Positions 8,583-18,249 of a stretch of DNA of 64,000 bases are shown here, piece after piece; positions within the stretch are counted from its first letter, which is position 1, and each line of letters opens with the position of its first letter. The DNA is from Actinophytocola sp963826035 (lineage in GTDB: Bacteria; Actinomycetota; Actinomycetes; Mycobacteriales; Pseudonocardiaceae): assembly GCA_963826035.1 (NCBI GenBank), contig CAWGVZ010000015.1:248001-312000 (forward strand). Direction: 5' to 3'. The position numbers and the translations under genes were made by a program. Under the pieces are notes generated by a model. The model had not been told where the DNA came from and searched no databases. It was given only the letters and a program-made list of their open reading frames with translations.

Positions 8583-8975
8583 ATGGAACTGCTTCCCATG
8601 CTCCTGCTGTTCGGGCTGCTGGGCCTCATGATGTATTTCATGAGCCGGAAGCAGCGTAGGGCTCAGGCGGAGCAGCAGGCGCTGCAGAACTCGCTGGCCG
8701 TCGGTGACCAGGTGATGACCACCTCCGGTCTCTACGGCACCGTCACCGATGTGGACGACGACTCCAAGATCGGTGTCGAGATCGCGCCTGGTGTCGAGAC
8801 CGTGTGGCTGCGTGCCGCCGTGCGCGAGAAGGTCGCGGAGGACGTGGACGACGAGGCCGAGGAGCTCGAGGCGCTGACGGACTCGGTTGAGGACACCGAC
8901 GTGGACTCGAAGCTCGACGACGTGCAGGACACCAAGGACGCGGAGCCGTCGCTGGAGTCCGGCAAGCAGAAGTAG
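8583..8975 (+). CDS. yajC: preprotein translocase accessory subunit YajC
   Basis: A 130-residue YajC: one N-terminal membrane helix (ELLPMLLLFGLLGLMMYF), a basic RKQRRAQ stretch, then the conserved small domain (VGDQVMTTSGLYGTV). The acidic C-terminal tail (~90-125) is an actinobacterial extension. YajC associates with SecDF at the translocon; secD and secF follow. The ATG at 8583 is preceded by GATGGAGAAAA. Confidence 0.93.
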   Translation: MELLPMLLLFGLLGLMMYFMSRKQRRAQAEQQALQNSLAVGDQVMTTSGLYGTVTDVDDDSKIGVEIAPGVETVWLRAAVREKVAEDVDDEAEELEALTDSVEDTDVDSKLDDVQDTKDAEPSLESGKQK

Positions 8976-9144
8976 CTGCCGCGTGCAACCGCGATGTGAC
9001 CGTGTGACACGGGCCTCACGTCGCGGGGAGTACGCTGCGCCCTCACCCACACGTGTTACGGGTGCGGGCGCTGTGCTCTGCACTGTGACGACCCAGGTGA
9101 CCACACCCAGGTGACCGCCGCCAGTTCGAGGAGACCGACCGACC

Positions 9145-10914
9145 GTGGCCCCACCCGCCGGGCAGATCCGCCCAGGGCGCTATCTCGCGTTCTTCCTGTT
9201 CATCCTGCTGCTGCTCTACACCTTGGTGTTCGCAACGGGAAATCATTCGCTCAAGCCAAAACTGGGCATCGATCTCCAGGGAGGTACCCGGGTCACGCTG
9301 ACCGCGCGGACCGAGACCGGCGAGGAGCCGGCACGGGAAGCGCTGCAGCAAGCGCGGCAGATCATCGAGAACCGGGTCAACGGCCTGGGTGTCGCGGGCA
9401 CGGAGGTTGTGCTCGACGGTACTAACTTGATCATCACGGTGCCGGGCGAGGACGGCCAGCAGGCCCGCGACCTCGGCCAGACCGCCCAGCTGCGGTTCCG
9501 GTCGGTGATCACCTCGGTGCCGAACGAGCCGATGCCGGAGCAGCCGCCGGCCGGGGAGCAGCCGCCGGCGACCGATCCCGCGGCACCACCGGCAGGGGAG
9601 ACGCCGCCGCCGACGGCCGAGACCCCGCCACCGTCGCCGGCCGGGCGCCCGGCACCGGCCGTGGCCGGGCAGCCGACCAGCGAGCCGCCGCCGTCCGGTG
9701 AGACACCGCCGCCCTCCGAGCCGCCGGCTGACGACGAGAAGACCGAGACCCAGCAGGCGATCGAGGAGGCGCGGGCCATCCGGCAGGCGCCGACGCTGGC
9801 GCCGAGCCCGGACGGGACCGTGCCGGCCGACCAGGCGGCGCAGCAGCTGGCGATCGCCTCGCTCGACTGCTCGAAGCCCGACCCGCTGGTGGGCCACGAC
9901 GTGTCCGACCAGCCGCTGGTCGCCTGTGACCAGGAGGGTGCGTTCAAGTACATCCTCGGGCCGGCGTTCCTGCAGGGCACGGACATCGCGGACGCCACCT
10001 CGCAGGCCAACCCCGAGGGCACCGGCTACGTGGTCAGCCTCGACTTCGAGAGCGAGGGTGGCGAGAAGTGGGGCGACTACACGACCGCGAACGTCGGCAA
10101 GCAGGCCGCGTTCGTGCTGGACTCCCAGGTCGTGTCGGCGCCCGAGATCCAGGAGCCGATCCTCGGCGGCCAGACCATGATCAACGGTGGTGGCCAGGGC
10201 GGGTTCAGTGCCAATGAGGCAAAGAGCCTGGCCGAGGTGCTGAAGTACGGCTCGCTGCCGCTGTCGTTCGAGTCCTCGGAGGCCGAGACCGTGTCGGCGT
10301 CGCTGGGTCTCGCGTCGCTGCAGGCCGGGCTGATCGCCGGCGCCATCGGTCTGGCGCTGGTGTTCATCTACTGCATGTTCTACTACCGGATGCTGGGCCT
10401 GCTCACCATCCTGTCGCTGGTGCTGTCCGGCGCGATCGTGTTCGCCGTGCTGATCCTGCTCGGCCGCTGGGTGGGCCTCACGCTCGACCTGGCGGGCGTC
10501 GCCGGGTTCATCGTGGCCATCGGTATCACGGCCGACTCGTTCGTGATCTTCTTCGAACGATTGAAGGACGAGATACGCGAGGGCCGAACCTTCCGTTCGG
10601 CCGTACCACGAGCGTGGGTCCGCGCCCGGCGCACGATCCTGTCCGCGGACGCGGTCATGTTCCTCGCGGCCGGTGTGCTCTACCTGCTGGCCGTCGGTCA
10701 GGTGCGTGGTTTCGCGTTCACCCTGGGCATGTCCACGGTGCTCGACCTCATCGTGGTGTTCCTCGTGACTCACCCGCTGGTCGCGTTGGCGTCGAAGTCG
10801 AAGTTCTTGTCCAGCCCCAGGTGGTCGGGTCTCGGCGCGGTGCAGCGCGAGGCAAATGAGCGGCGATCCAGCGCGCGGGCCACTGGCTCCGCCGCGGTCG
10901 CGAAGGAGGTGTGA
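9145..10914 (+). CDS. secD: protein translocase subunit SecD
   Basis: A 589-residue SecD: N-terminal membrane helix (residues ~13-29), the conserved GIDLQGGTRVTL motif, a large extracytoplasmic domain, and five more membrane helices after ~395. SecDF uses the proton-motive force to pull exported proteins through SecYEG. Between about residues 131 and 197 the P1 domain is interrupted by a Pro/Glu/Thr-rich low-complexity insert, a feature of many actinobacterial SecDs. Start GTG behind GAGGAG. secF follows after one base. Confidence 0.96.
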   Translation: MAPPAGQIRPGRYLAFFLFILLLLYTLVFATGNHSLKPKLGIDLQGGTRVTLTARTETGEEPAREALQQARQIIENRVNGLGVAGTEVVLDGTNLIITVPGEDGQQARDLGQTAQLRFRSVITSVPNEPMPEQPPAGEQPPATDPAAPPAGETPPPTAETPPPSPAGRPAPAVAGQPTSEPPPSGETPPPSEPPADDEKTETQQAIEEARAIRQAPTLAPSPDGTVPADQAAQQLAIASLDCSKPDPLVGHDVSDQPLVACDQEGAFKYILGPAFLQGTDIADATSQANPEGTGYVVSLDFESEGGEKWGDYTTANVGKQAAFVLDSQVVSAPEIQEPILGGQTMINGGGQGGFSANEAKSLAEVLKYGSLPLSFESSEAETVSASLGLASLQAGLIAGAIGLALVFIYCMFYYRMLGLLTILSLVLSGAIVFAVLILLGRWVGLTLDLAGVAGFIVAIGITADSFVIFFERLKDEIREGRTFRSAVPRAWVRARRTILSADAVMFLAAGVLYLLAVGQVRGFAFTLGMSTVLDLIVVFLVTHPLVALASKSKFLSSPRWSGLGAVQREANERRSSARATGSAAVAKEV

Positions 10915-10915
10915 C

Positions 10916-12184
10916 GTGCCGGTGAACGACGAGGCACGTACGAGCGAGCCGGCGACCCGGGCCAAGAAGGCCTCGTTCTTCCGGCGGCTCTACATGGGCA
11001 CCGGCGCTTTCGACGTGGTCGGCAAGCGCAAGCGGTGGTACGTCTTCTTCGCTGTGCTGATCCTGGGCTGCCTGGCCTCGATCGTGTTCAAGGGCTTCAA
11101 CCTGGGTATCGACTTCGAGGGCGGCACGCGCGTCTCGATGCCCGCCCAGGGTGCGGCCGGGAACGTCACGACCGAGCAGGTCACCGAGGTCTTCAACGAC
11201 ACGCTCAACCAGGAGCCGTCGGCCGTGCAGACGGTCGGTACGGGCGACGCGACGACCATCCAGATCCGGTCGGAGACGCTCGACAACGACCAGGTGACCG
11301 CCCTGAAGTCGGCGTTGTTCGACGAGTTCCAGCCGTTCGGCGAGAACGGTCAGCCGACCGAGAACTCGATCAGCGACAGCGCGGTGAGCGCGTCCTGGGG
11401 CGGGGAGATCTCGCAGCAGGCACTGATCGCGCTGATCGTGTTCCTGGTGCTGGTCACCGTGTTCCTGGCGTTCTACTTCGAACGATGGATGGCGGTCGCG
11501 GCGCTCGCCGCGCTGTTCCACGACATCGTGGTGACGGCCGGCGTGTACTCGATCATCGGCTTCGAGGTGACGCCGGCGACCGTGATCGGTCTGCTCACCA
11601 TCCTGGGCTTCTCGCTCTACGACACGGTCGTGGTGTTCGACAAGATCAAGGAGAACACCCGGGGTCTGCTCGGCCTGACCAGGCGGACGTATGGCGAGGC
11701 GGCGAACCTGGCGCTGAACCAGACGCTCATGCGGTCGATCAACACGTCGCTGATCGCCGTGCTGCCGATCATCGGTCTGTTGGTGGTCGGTGTGGGTCTG
11801 CTGGGTGTCGGCACGTTGCAGGACCTGGCACTGGTCCAGCTGACGGGCATCATCGCCGGTGCGCTGTCGTCGATCTGCCTGGCGACGCCGCTGCTGGTGG
11901 ACATGAAGATGACCGAGCCGAAGTTCAAGGAGCAGGCGGCCAGGGTCGCGGCGCGGCGCAAGAACGTGGCCGAGAAGGCCGCGCAGCGCGAGGCGACCTC
12001 GGTTCTGGACGACGAGGACGACCACGGCCCGGCCACGGACGACGAGGGGCTCGAGACGGAGTTGCGCCAGGAGCGGGCCATGGCCGCGGCGAGCAGCGTG
12101 CCGGCGCGGAACCAGAAGCCGGCCGAGGCGAGGCGACGGCCGTCCGGCAAGCCGGGCCGGCCATCTGGCAAGCGGCGCCGGTAA
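10916..12184 (+). CDS. secF: protein translocase subunit SecF
   Basis: A 422-residue SecF with a membrane helix at ~41-60, the FNLGIDFEGGTRVSM motif, and the five-helix SecD/SecF export domain with GFSLYDTVVVFDKIKEN. It partners SecD. The GTG at 10916 sits 5 bases after a strong AAGGAGGT that lies inside the end of secD. The C-terminal ~90 residues are a charged cytoplasmic tail rich in Arg, Ala and Glu with a PSGKPGRPSGK repeat. Confidence 0.96.
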   Translation: MPVNDEARTSEPATRAKKASFFRRLYMGTGAFDVVGKRKRWYVFFAVLILGCLASIVFKGFNLGIDFEGGTRVSMPAQGAAGNVTTEQVTEVFNDTLNQEPSAVQTVGTGDATTIQIRSETLDNDQVTALKSALFDEFQPFGENGQPTENSISDSAVSASWGGEISQQALIALIVFLVLVTVFLAFYFERWMAVAALAALFHDIVVTAGVYSIIGFEVTPATVIGLLTILGFSLYDTVVVFDKIKENTRGLLGLTRRTYGEAANLALNQTLMRSINTSLIAVLPIIGLLVVGVGLLGVGTLQDLALVQLTGIIAGALSSICLATPLLVDMKMTEPKFKEQAARVAARRKNVAEKAAQREATSVLDDEDDHGPATDDEGLETELRQERAMAAASSVPARNQKPAEARRRPSGKPGRPSGKRRR

Positions 12185-12186
12185 GC

Positions 12187-12705
12187 GTGCTGTCGCTGGA
12201 GGAGGCTCTGGGTCTGGTCCGGACGGTGCCGGACTTCCCGTCGCCGGGGGTCCAGTTCCGGGATCTGAACCCGGTGCTGGCGTCCCCGGAGGCACTGGGG
12301 GCGGTCATCGACGCGATGGCCGCCCTGCTGCCCAGGGAGACCGAGACCGTGGCGGCCGTGGAGGCGCGGGGTTTCCTGCTGGGAGGCGCCGTGGCGATCG
12401 CCCGTGGGTGCGGCCTGGTGCCGATCCGCAAGCCGGGCAAACTCCCGGCGGTGGCCGACCGGGTGGACTACACGCTGGAGTACGGCACGGCGACCCTGGA
12501 ACTGCCGGACGTCCCCCTCGCGGGTGCGAGGGTGGTCGTGGTGGACGACGTGCTGGCCACGGGCGGCACGGTAGCCGCGACGTGCGAGCTGCTGGCCCGA
12601 GCGGGCGCCACGGTGACGGCCGTGGTCGTGGTGGCCGAACTGGCGGGCCTGGGCGCCCGCAAACGCCTGGCGGACCACGACGTGCGCTCCCTGGTGGAGC
12701 TGTAG
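12187..12705 (+). CDS. apt: adenine phosphoribosyltransferase
   Basis: A 172-residue type I phosphoribosyltransferase that converts adenine and PRPP to AMP. The PRPP-binding loop is VVVVDDVLATGGT (~118-130), and VEARGFLLGGAVA and the flexible loop RKPGKLP are as in Apt. Start is GTG, 2 bases after secF. In relatives apt is followed directly by rel; here rel is 17 kb away because an integrative element and repeat array intervene. Confidence 0.95.
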   Translation: MLSLEEALGLVRTVPDFPSPGVQFRDLNPVLASPEALGAVIDAMAALLPRETETVAAVEARGFLLGGAVAIARGCGLVPIRKPGKLPAVADRVDYTLEYGTATLELPDVPLAGARVVVVDDVLATGGTVAATCELLARAGATVTAVVVVAELAGLGARKRLADHDVRSLVEL

Positions 12706-12725
12706 CGGTCCGCTTCTCGCCTGAT

Positions 12726-12935
12726 GAGTCCCACGTTGGGAACCGGCGAGTTCCACGTTCAGAACGGGTGAGTTCCACGTTCAGAACCGGCGAGTTCCAC
12801 GTTGGGAACGGGTGAGTTCCACGTTGGGAACGGGTGAGTTCCACGTTGGGAACCGGCGAGTTCCACGTTGGGAACGGGTGAGTTCCACGTTGGGAACCGG
12901 CGAGTCCCACGTTCGGAACCGGCGAGTCCCACGTT
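12726..12935. repeat. 22-bp tandem repeat array, left part (attB side of the element)
   Basis: Nine complete 22-bp units begin at 12726 and every 22 bases to 12902, each opening GAGT(T/C)CCACGTT; a tenth begins at 12924 and is broken after its twelfth base. Each unit contains an inverted pair GTTCC/GGAAC around ACGTT. The array resumes at 28775 beyond the mobile element, so it was once about 12 contiguous units. It lies directly behind apt and has no coding potential of its own. Confidence 0.95.
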
Positions 12936-12962
12936 GGCGGACCCTTATTTGGTGACCTATTT
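12924..12962. mobile_element. attL: left junction of the integrative element
   Basis: Repeat unit 10 reads GAGTCCCACG up to TT at 12934-12935 and then leaves the repeat consensus. To its right is ATTTGGTGACCTATTT (12947-12962), the exact reverse complement of a sequence inside the right junction. This is the structure expected when a large serine integrase recombines attP and attB at a central TT: chromosomal half-site, crossover, phage-type arm. Confidence 0.85.
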
Positions 12963-12969
12963 TGGGTGT

Positions 12970-14517
12970 ATGGGCAGGTCAGGCAAGGGTAGTGCAGGTC
13001 AGAGGCAGTCGGGTACCGCTCGTGAGGTGCCGGTGTTCGACTCCTACGCGCGGTTGTCGTGGAACCCGACCACGCGGGAGCTGGAGAAGATCGAGGACCA
13101 GTTCTCCGACAACGCCAAGGTGATTGAGCGGATGGGCGGCACGATCGGCGAGCCGCTCTCGGATGGGTTGTCCGCGTGGAAACGCGGCGTGCGGCGGCCG
13201 GGGTGGGAGCGGCTGTTGGAGCGGGTGGAGTCGGGTGAGTCGGACGGGATCGTGGTGTGGCACACCGACCGTTTGTTCCGCCAACCACGCGACCTGGAAC
13301 GGTTGATCGACCTGGGTGAGAAGGGGTTCACGGTCGCCTCGGCGCATGGTGCGCGGGATTTGGCGGACCCGGATGACCGGTTCATCCTGCGGATCGAGGT
13401 CGCCCACGCCGCCCGGTCCAGCGATGACACGTCGCGGCGGATCAAGCGCCGGTTTGAGACGTTGCGGGCGAACGGGCAGAAGACCGGCGGCCCCCGGTTG
13501 TTCGGCTTCCCTGGGTACGTGGTGCTGTCCCAGCGGGACAAGGACCGGTTGGCCGAGCAGGGCACGCCCCGGCCGGTGGTGCCGGCCGGGCAGGTGGCGG
13601 CGGAGCGTCAGGCGTTGCGGGACGGATCGGCCGCGCTGCTTGCGGGTGCGACCTATATGGACATCGCGCGGGAGTGGAACGAGGCGGGGTTGCGCACGGC
13701 GTGGGGCAAGACGTGGGTATCGGCGGCCGTGCGGGATGTGCTGGTGCGTGGCGCCAACGCGGGGTTGATCGAGCACGAGGGGGTAGAGGTCGGCACGCTC
13801 ACTGGTGAGCCGATCGTGGACCGGGACGTGTTCGACCGGGTGAGGGCGTTGGTGCTGGGCCGGCGACGGGGCCGGATCTACGGGGAGCGGTACATCGGGA
13901 CCGGGTTTCTGCGGTGCGGGGTGTGTAAGCGGCTGTTGTCGGCCCACCCGCACGGGAAGCGGGCGAACGGTGAGCAGCGTCGGGTGTACTTCTGTAGTAC
14001 CCAGCGGCGGGGGTGCGGGAAGATCTCGGCCATGGTGTCCCACGTGGACGACCGGCTAGAAGAGTTGGTGATCGAGCGGTTGTCCGACCCGGAGCACGCG
14101 GCGGGGGTGTCGGCCTACCGTGCCCGCACGAATGAGCGGCTGGAGGCGCTGCGCGCCGAGATCGAGCAGTGCGAACAGCTCCAGACGGCGTTGACGGCTC
14201 GGTTGGCGCGGCGGGAGATCCCGCTGGCCGCGTTCGACGAGAACAACGCGCTGCTGGTGGCCGATCTCGCCGAGTTGACCGCCGAACGGGACTCCCTGAC
14301 CGGCAGCGGCAGCAGCGACACGGGCGGGGGTCCGGTCACCGAGTTGGACACCGAGCAGGCCCGTGCCGAGTGGATCGATGCCGATCTGGGCGGCAAGCGC
14401 ACGATGCTGAAACGCGCGTTGGGCCGCAACCGGCTGTTCATCGATCCGGCCAGCAGGGGCCGCAAGTTCGACCCCCACCGGGTCCGTCTCGGCCCACCAC
14501 CGGAACCGCACAACTAA
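12970..14517 (+). CDS. large serine recombinase (integrase of the element)
   Basis: A 515-residue site-specific recombinase. The N-terminal resolvase domain has the nucleophile Ser30 in YARLS and the HTDRLFRQPRDLE motif (Asp100-Arg101). A recombinase domain follows (~170-300), then a zinc ribbon with Cys316, Cys319, Cys342 and Cys349, a coiled coil (~375-440) and a basic tail. It should insert and, with a directionality factor, excise the element. The ATG at 12970 lies 8 bases inside the attL arm, the usual place for a serine integrase gene. In-frame translation upstream would only cover the repeat array. Confidence 0.93.
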   Translation: MGRSGKGSAGQRQSGTAREVPVFDSYARLSWNPTTRELEKIEDQFSDNAKVIERMGGTIGEPLSDGLSAWKRGVRRPGWERLLERVESGESDGIVVWHTDRLFRQPRDLERLIDLGEKGFTVASAHGARDLADPDDRFILRIEVAHAARSSDDTSRRIKRRFETLRANGQKTGGPRLFGFPGYVVLSQRDKDRLAEQGTPRPVVPAGQVAAERQALRDGSAALLAGATYMDIAREWNEAGLRTAWGKTWVSAAVRDVLVRGANAGLIEHEGVEVGTLTGEPIVDRDVFDRVRALVLGRRRGRIYGERYIGTGFLRCGVCKRLLSAHPHGKRANGEQRRVYFCSTQRRGCGKISAMVSHVDDRLEELVIERLSDPEHAAGVSAYRARTNERLEALRAEIEQCEQLQTALTARLARREIPLAAFDENNALLVADLAELTAERDSLTGSGSSDTGGGPVTELDTEQARAEWIDADLGGKRTMLKRALGRNRLFIDPASRGRKFDPHRVRLGPPPEPHN

Positions 14518-14534
14518 CCCGACCGGACGCACGT

Positions 14535-14569
14535 CGGCCCCCGAAACCCTGAGCAGGGTTCGGGGGCCG
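14535..14569. terminator. hairpin terminator between convergent genes
   Basis: A near-perfect inverted repeat (left arm CGGCCCCCGAAACCCTG, right arm CAGGGTTCGGGGGCCG, one bulged A) with a 2-base loop. It sits between the integrase and the end of the oppositely oriented transfer operon, so it could stop transcription from both sides. Confidence 0.75.
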
Positions 14570-14594
14570 ATGCGCGTCCCGGTGTGTCTCCGTG

Positions 14595-14948
14595 TCAGTC
14601 GGTGGACGTGCGGCGTGCGGTTCGGCGTGCGGTGCGTTTGAACACCTCGGCCACCGCCGCGAGGTCATCCGGGCTCATCGGGGGCATCGCGCGGTTCGCT
14701 CCCCGCCAGTACTCGTTCGGCTCGTGCGGGGTGGCGCTGCACAACTCGGCGGGATCGCACCCCAACCGGGTGGCCCACGCCGTGAGCACGGCCGGTGTCG
14801 GTGCCGACGCCACCGGATGCCCGTAGGCACACGCCAACACGTACGCCTCTTTCACTCCGGCCGTGTCTGCCAGGTCGGCCGGTGCCACACCCCGCACGTG
14901 CAGCCACGCCCGGAACCGACCCGGCGAGAACGCATTGTCAGGGGTCAT
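14595..14948 (-). CDS. small HTH-like protein, last gene of transfer operon
   Basis: A 117-residue protein. Residues ~10-60 (FRAWLHVRGVAPADLADTAG followed by a VKEAYV helix and a TRLGCDP segment) resemble a lambda-repressor-like helix-turn-helix domain. The C-terminus has a duplicated basic RTARRTARRT motif. Its ATG overlaps the stop of the FtsK-like gene by 4 bases, so it is co-translated with the transfer genes and may regulate them. Function is inferred from fold pattern and context only. Confidence 0.55.
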   Translation of the reverse strand: MTPDNAFSPGRFRAWLHVRGVAPADLADTAGVKEAYVLACAYGHPVASAPTPAVLTAWATRLGCDPAELCSATPHEPNEYWRGANRAMPPMSPDDLAAVAEVFKRTARRTARRTSTD

Positions 14949-17386
14949 TCCGCGAGCCCCTCACCCTCGGGGGAGGGACCCGCGCGTCGGTGGTCGGGTA
15001 CTGCGTTTTGGGGGGTTTCGGCAGTGTCCCTGGACTGGGTCCCTCGGGTCCCTCTCGTGGGTTTGCGCTGGTCAGCGGGGGGAGTTTGGGTGAGGGACTC
15101 TGGGGGGAGAACTCCCCCGGGTCCCTCGGCCTCCCCGCTTGGGTCCCTCTCGCTCACGGCGTGTTCAACGCGGGCGATATCGGCCGTGGTGCGGTTGGTG
15201 ATCGCGCGGGTGATGTCGTCGGCGCGGACGACCTTGACACCCTTGGACTTGCCCGCGATCACGTGGTGGTCGGCGAGTGTGGCGGCAAGTCGGGTGAGGT
15301 TCCATCCTTCGTACTCGGTGGGGTTGTGCTCGATCAGCCGCGCGAGGACGACCTGTGTCCGTGCCCGGGGTTGGCCCCGGAGCGCGGCGGCGATGTCGGC
15401 CAAGTGGTCGACCGGTGCCGGTCCGATCTCCGCTCGCTCCGGTGCGGTGATGGTCCGGCCGGTCTCGGTGACGATGGCCATCGCGCGGGCGATGACCGGC
15501 GTCACGTCATCGGTGCCGTCTTCGAACGGCACATAGAACGTGCGCACCAACTCGAACACGTTGTCGGTGACACCGACCGCGACACACGTTCCCCGGTCGG
15601 TGTTCATCCGCAGATCGGTAGCCCGGATACCGGCCCGATACTTCCCAGAGCCGAGTAGTCCGTCGTTGGCGACCTGGTCAGCTACGGAGAACGCCACCCC
15701 GCAGGAGATGTTGCGGGTGATCTCGCGCGGGATGCTCTCCTTGGTGGGCGATTGGGTGGCCAGCAACAACACGATGCCGTACTTACGTCCCCGTTTGATC
15801 AACCGCACGGCCAGATCAGCGGCCTGTTTGCCGACCTTGGGGTGTTGGAACAGTTCGTGACACTCATCGATCGCGCACACCAGCGGGTGCAACGAGAGTC
15901 CCCGCCGGTCGGCCAATGCCCGGGAAACCTTCGGCGGCTGCCCCGGCTGAGCACTGAGCACCTTGCCGCGTCGCTCCATCTCTGCCAGCAGGTCGGCGAG
16001 TGCCTGTACGGCGGCGTTGGCGACCGCGTCGTCCATGCCCATCCGGTACCGGGACAGACGCGGTGCGAAGGGTGCGAAGTCGGGTGACTCGCCCATCACG
16101 AACACCCACAACTCCGCCGTGGGATCGAGCGCGGCCCCGAGCAGCAGGGTGCGCAGAGCGGCGGACTTGCCCTGTCCCGGGCGGCCACCCACGAGCCAGT
16201 TGGCGCCGATCAGCGGCGCGTTGACGACGATGCCGCGTTGGGTGAGTCCGAACGGGACACCCTCGAACAGGTCCACCATCCCGTCGTCGAGTAGCGGCCA
16301 GTCTCCGGCCCCGCCGGCAAGTTTGCCTTTGTCGGCTATCCACAGGTCCAGGATTCCGGCTTCGGGTCCTTCGGTGGGCCACGTCTCCAGCTTCGCCCGC
16401 CCCAGGTTCGCAGCGAGTTTGTCCCTGCGGTCGACCACCATGTCGGCCGTGACCCCGAGCGGCAGGCGGATCTGTGCGTAGGTGCCGTCCCCGTCGACCC
16501 GTGCCCCCACGATGTAGTGGAGCTGACCACCGTCCTTGAAGAACGCATTCAGCGGAGCGATGCCCAGGTGTGCCAACGCTTGGGAGATCATCCGTTCATC
16601 GATCCAGGAATCAGCGTCGTCACGGTCCGGTTGGACCAACCAGCCCGCGCCCGGGGTCATGTCCCGACCTTCGAACGCGGCGGCGACCACCCACACGAAC
16701 GGCGCGGCCAGCAACACCACCGGGACAGCGACGGTGAGCACGGTCCAGGTGGCGTCGAGTCCGGTGTAGACACTCGCGAGCCAGGGCCACATGTCGGCCT
16801 GGTCCAGGAACGCGTTCACGATCCACAACACCACCGCGACCGGCACCAGCACTCGCACCGTGACGGCGGCGCGGTGCAGCACGATGCCCAGCCGTGCCCA
16901 TCGCGCTTTCGCGTCGGACCGGATCAACTCCTGTGCTTCCCGACGCGCGTCGGCATCTCCGGTGAGTCGGGCGTTGCGGGCATCCGCGCGGAGATCGGCG
17001 TAGGTGGCCCAGTTCCAGAACTTGACCAGCCACCGCCAGTTGCCGCGCAGGACGAACCACACCAGCCGCACCACATCGGCCGGGAGCTTGCGCGCCCGGT
17101 ATGCGGCTACCGACCGCGCCCGGACCACCGGACCCGACCGCCACCCGCGACCGGCCACCGCCGCGAGCTTGCCGGCCGCCGTGCACCACCACGCCCGACC
17201 CCACCGCCGCACCGCCACGGGCGGTGTCCACGGCCCGACCGCACCCCGGCCTGCGGTCGGGTCGGTGACCAACTCCGCTTCGTAGACCTTGCGGGCTATC
17301 TCGGTGCCGGCCGCACCATTCACGCCGTTCACGGGAACGTCCCGTGAACCGCCCTGTTCGCCCTGAGAACTGTTGTGACGGTTCAT
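14945..17386 (-). CDS. FtsK/SpoIIIE-type conjugal DNA translocase (Tra)
   Basis: An 813-residue membrane-anchored ATPase. Two hydrophobic segments (~173-192 and ~214-235) precede the motor domain, which has Walker A GGRPGQGKSA (400-409) and Walker B LVCAIDECHE (~502-510). Proteins of this type on AICEs and Streptomyces plasmids form hexamers that move double-stranded DNA between mycelial cells and are sufficient for transfer. Overlaps of 4 bases on both sides show it is inside a tightly coupled operon. A C-terminal region (~680-740) may recognise the element's own transfer site. Confidence 0.9.
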   Translation of the reverse strand: MNRHNSSQGEQGGSRDVPVNGVNGAAGTEIARKVYEAELVTDPTAGRGAVGPWTPPVAVRRWGRAWWCTAAGKLAAVAGRGWRSGPVVRARSVAAYRARKLPADVVRLVWFVLRGNWRWLVKFWNWATYADLRADARNARLTGDADARREAQELIRSDAKARWARLGIVLHRAAVTVRVLVPVAVVLWIVNAFLDQADMWPWLASVYTGLDATWTVLTVAVPVVLLAAPFVWVVAAAFEGRDMTPGAGWLVQPDRDDADSWIDERMISQALAHLGIAPLNAFFKDGGQLHYIVGARVDGDGTYAQIRLPLGVTADMVVDRRDKLAANLGRAKLETWPTEGPEAGILDLWIADKGKLAGGAGDWPLLDDGMVDLFEGVPFGLTQRGIVVNAPLIGANWLVGGRPGQGKSAALRTLLLGAALDPTAELWVFVMGESPDFAPFAPRLSRYRMGMDDAVANAAVQALADLLAEMERRGKVLSAQPGQPPKVSRALADRRGLSLHPLVCAIDECHELFQHPKVGKQAADLAVRLIKRGRKYGIVLLLATQSPTKESIPREITRNISCGVAFSVADQVANDGLLGSGKYRAGIRATDLRMNTDRGTCVAVGVTDNVFELVRTFYVPFEDGTDDVTPVIARAMAIVTETGRTITAPERAEIGPAPVDHLADIAAALRGQPRARTQVVLARLIEHNPTEYEGWNLTRLAATLADHHVIAGKSKGVKVVRADDITRAITNRTTADIARVEHAVSERDPSGEAEGPGGVLPPESLTQTPPADQRKPTRGTRGTQSRDTAETPQNAVPDHRRAGPSPEGEGLAE

Positions 17387-18249
17387 GGCTCCGTCACCTC
17401 CTCGCGGCCCAGTTCAGCCGTGAGAGCGGCAGCCAGGCGGGAAGACAGGCCGCGTGAGCACCCGGTCGCGTCCCGCACCCATGCCGGGGTCACCTCTACC
17501 TCTGGTGACCAGGACCGACGTGCCACCGTGAGGTACTCGGCGAACGTCCGCCGGCGCGCCGCCGGCCGGGCCGGTTCATGAACGCTTCCGTCCTGCGTGG
17601 ACCCCGCAGTGGACTCGGCGGATGGCTCGGTGGGGTTCATGAACGGCACCGCTGGCGCACGGCTAGCCGCTTCTGTGGCCGCCACGGAGACGGCTTTGGT
17701 GAGCTTGTCCCGCAGATCCGTCACAGCCTCAGCGGCGACGAACACCACCAACGGTGGCACCGAGTGCAACACCACACCCGAGAGGGACCCGACCGCGTAG
17801 GACGACCACGTGTTCATCACGTACGTAGCAGCGAGGGTGAACCACTTCGCGCGGCGCACCCATGGCCCCGTCTGAACCTGGTAGCGGGAGGTGACCTGTT
17901 CGGCTCGCAGGATGGCCAGCAGGATCACTGACACGGTGGGGTCGAGCAGCCAGGCAGCGAGCCACGGCAGCGACCACGCCGCCGATCCGGCCGCCGCGAA
18001 CGTCTGGACGTTGGTCATCGTGAACGCCAACCCGCACACAATGCCGGCCCAACACAGCCGGTCGACCTGGGTCCGGACTCGCTCCACCCGGAGTGCCACC
18101 ACGTCCGGGTGTGTCTGGTAGGCCCGTACCCCGGCCGCCTCTGCGGCGTCCTGCGCGAGTTTCTGCGCCCGGGTCAACGGAATGTGGTGAGCGTCGCGCG
18201 GACCACCGTCCACACCGACCGGTCGAGAGGGGGTGTTTTGCCTGGTCAT
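17383..18249 (-). CDS. polytopic membrane protein of the transfer operon
   Basis: A 288-residue protein. A hydrophilic N-terminus (~1-60) is followed by about four membrane helices (~65-190, including WAGIVCGLAFTMTNVQTF and GVVLHSVPPLVVFVAAEAV), then a hydrophilic tail ending in a winged-helix-like segment (VTPAWVRDATGCSRGLSSRL). Similar proteins precede tra on actinobacterial mobile elements and resemble the Spd (intramycelial spread) membrane proteins in position. It overlaps both neighbours by 4 bases. A degraded, partly homologous fragment lies at 24620-24772, so an ancestor carried two copies. Role in mating-pore formation is inference. Confidence 0.6.
   Translation of the reverse strand: MTRQNTPSRPVGVDGGPRDAHHIPLTRAQKLAQDAAEAAGVRAYQTHPDVVALRVERVRTQVDRLCWAGIVCGLAFTMTNVQTFAAAGSAAWSLPWLAAWLLDPTVSVILLAILRAEQVTSRYQVQTGPWVRRAKWFTLAATYVMNTWSSYAVGSLSGVVLHSVPPLVVFVAAEAVTDLRDKLTKAVSVAATEAASRAPAVPFMNPTEPSAESTAGSTQDGSVHEPARPAARRRTFAEYLTVARRSWSPEVEVTPAWVRDATGCSRGLSSRLAAALTAELGREEVTEP

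Noticed and set aside
12726..12945. CRISPR array at the 22-bp repeats
   Set aside because: Units are contiguous with no unique spacers, and no cas genes are near.
12868..12969. N-terminal extension of the integrase through the repeats
   Set aside because: It translates repeat DNA and the attachment site, which would differ after excision.
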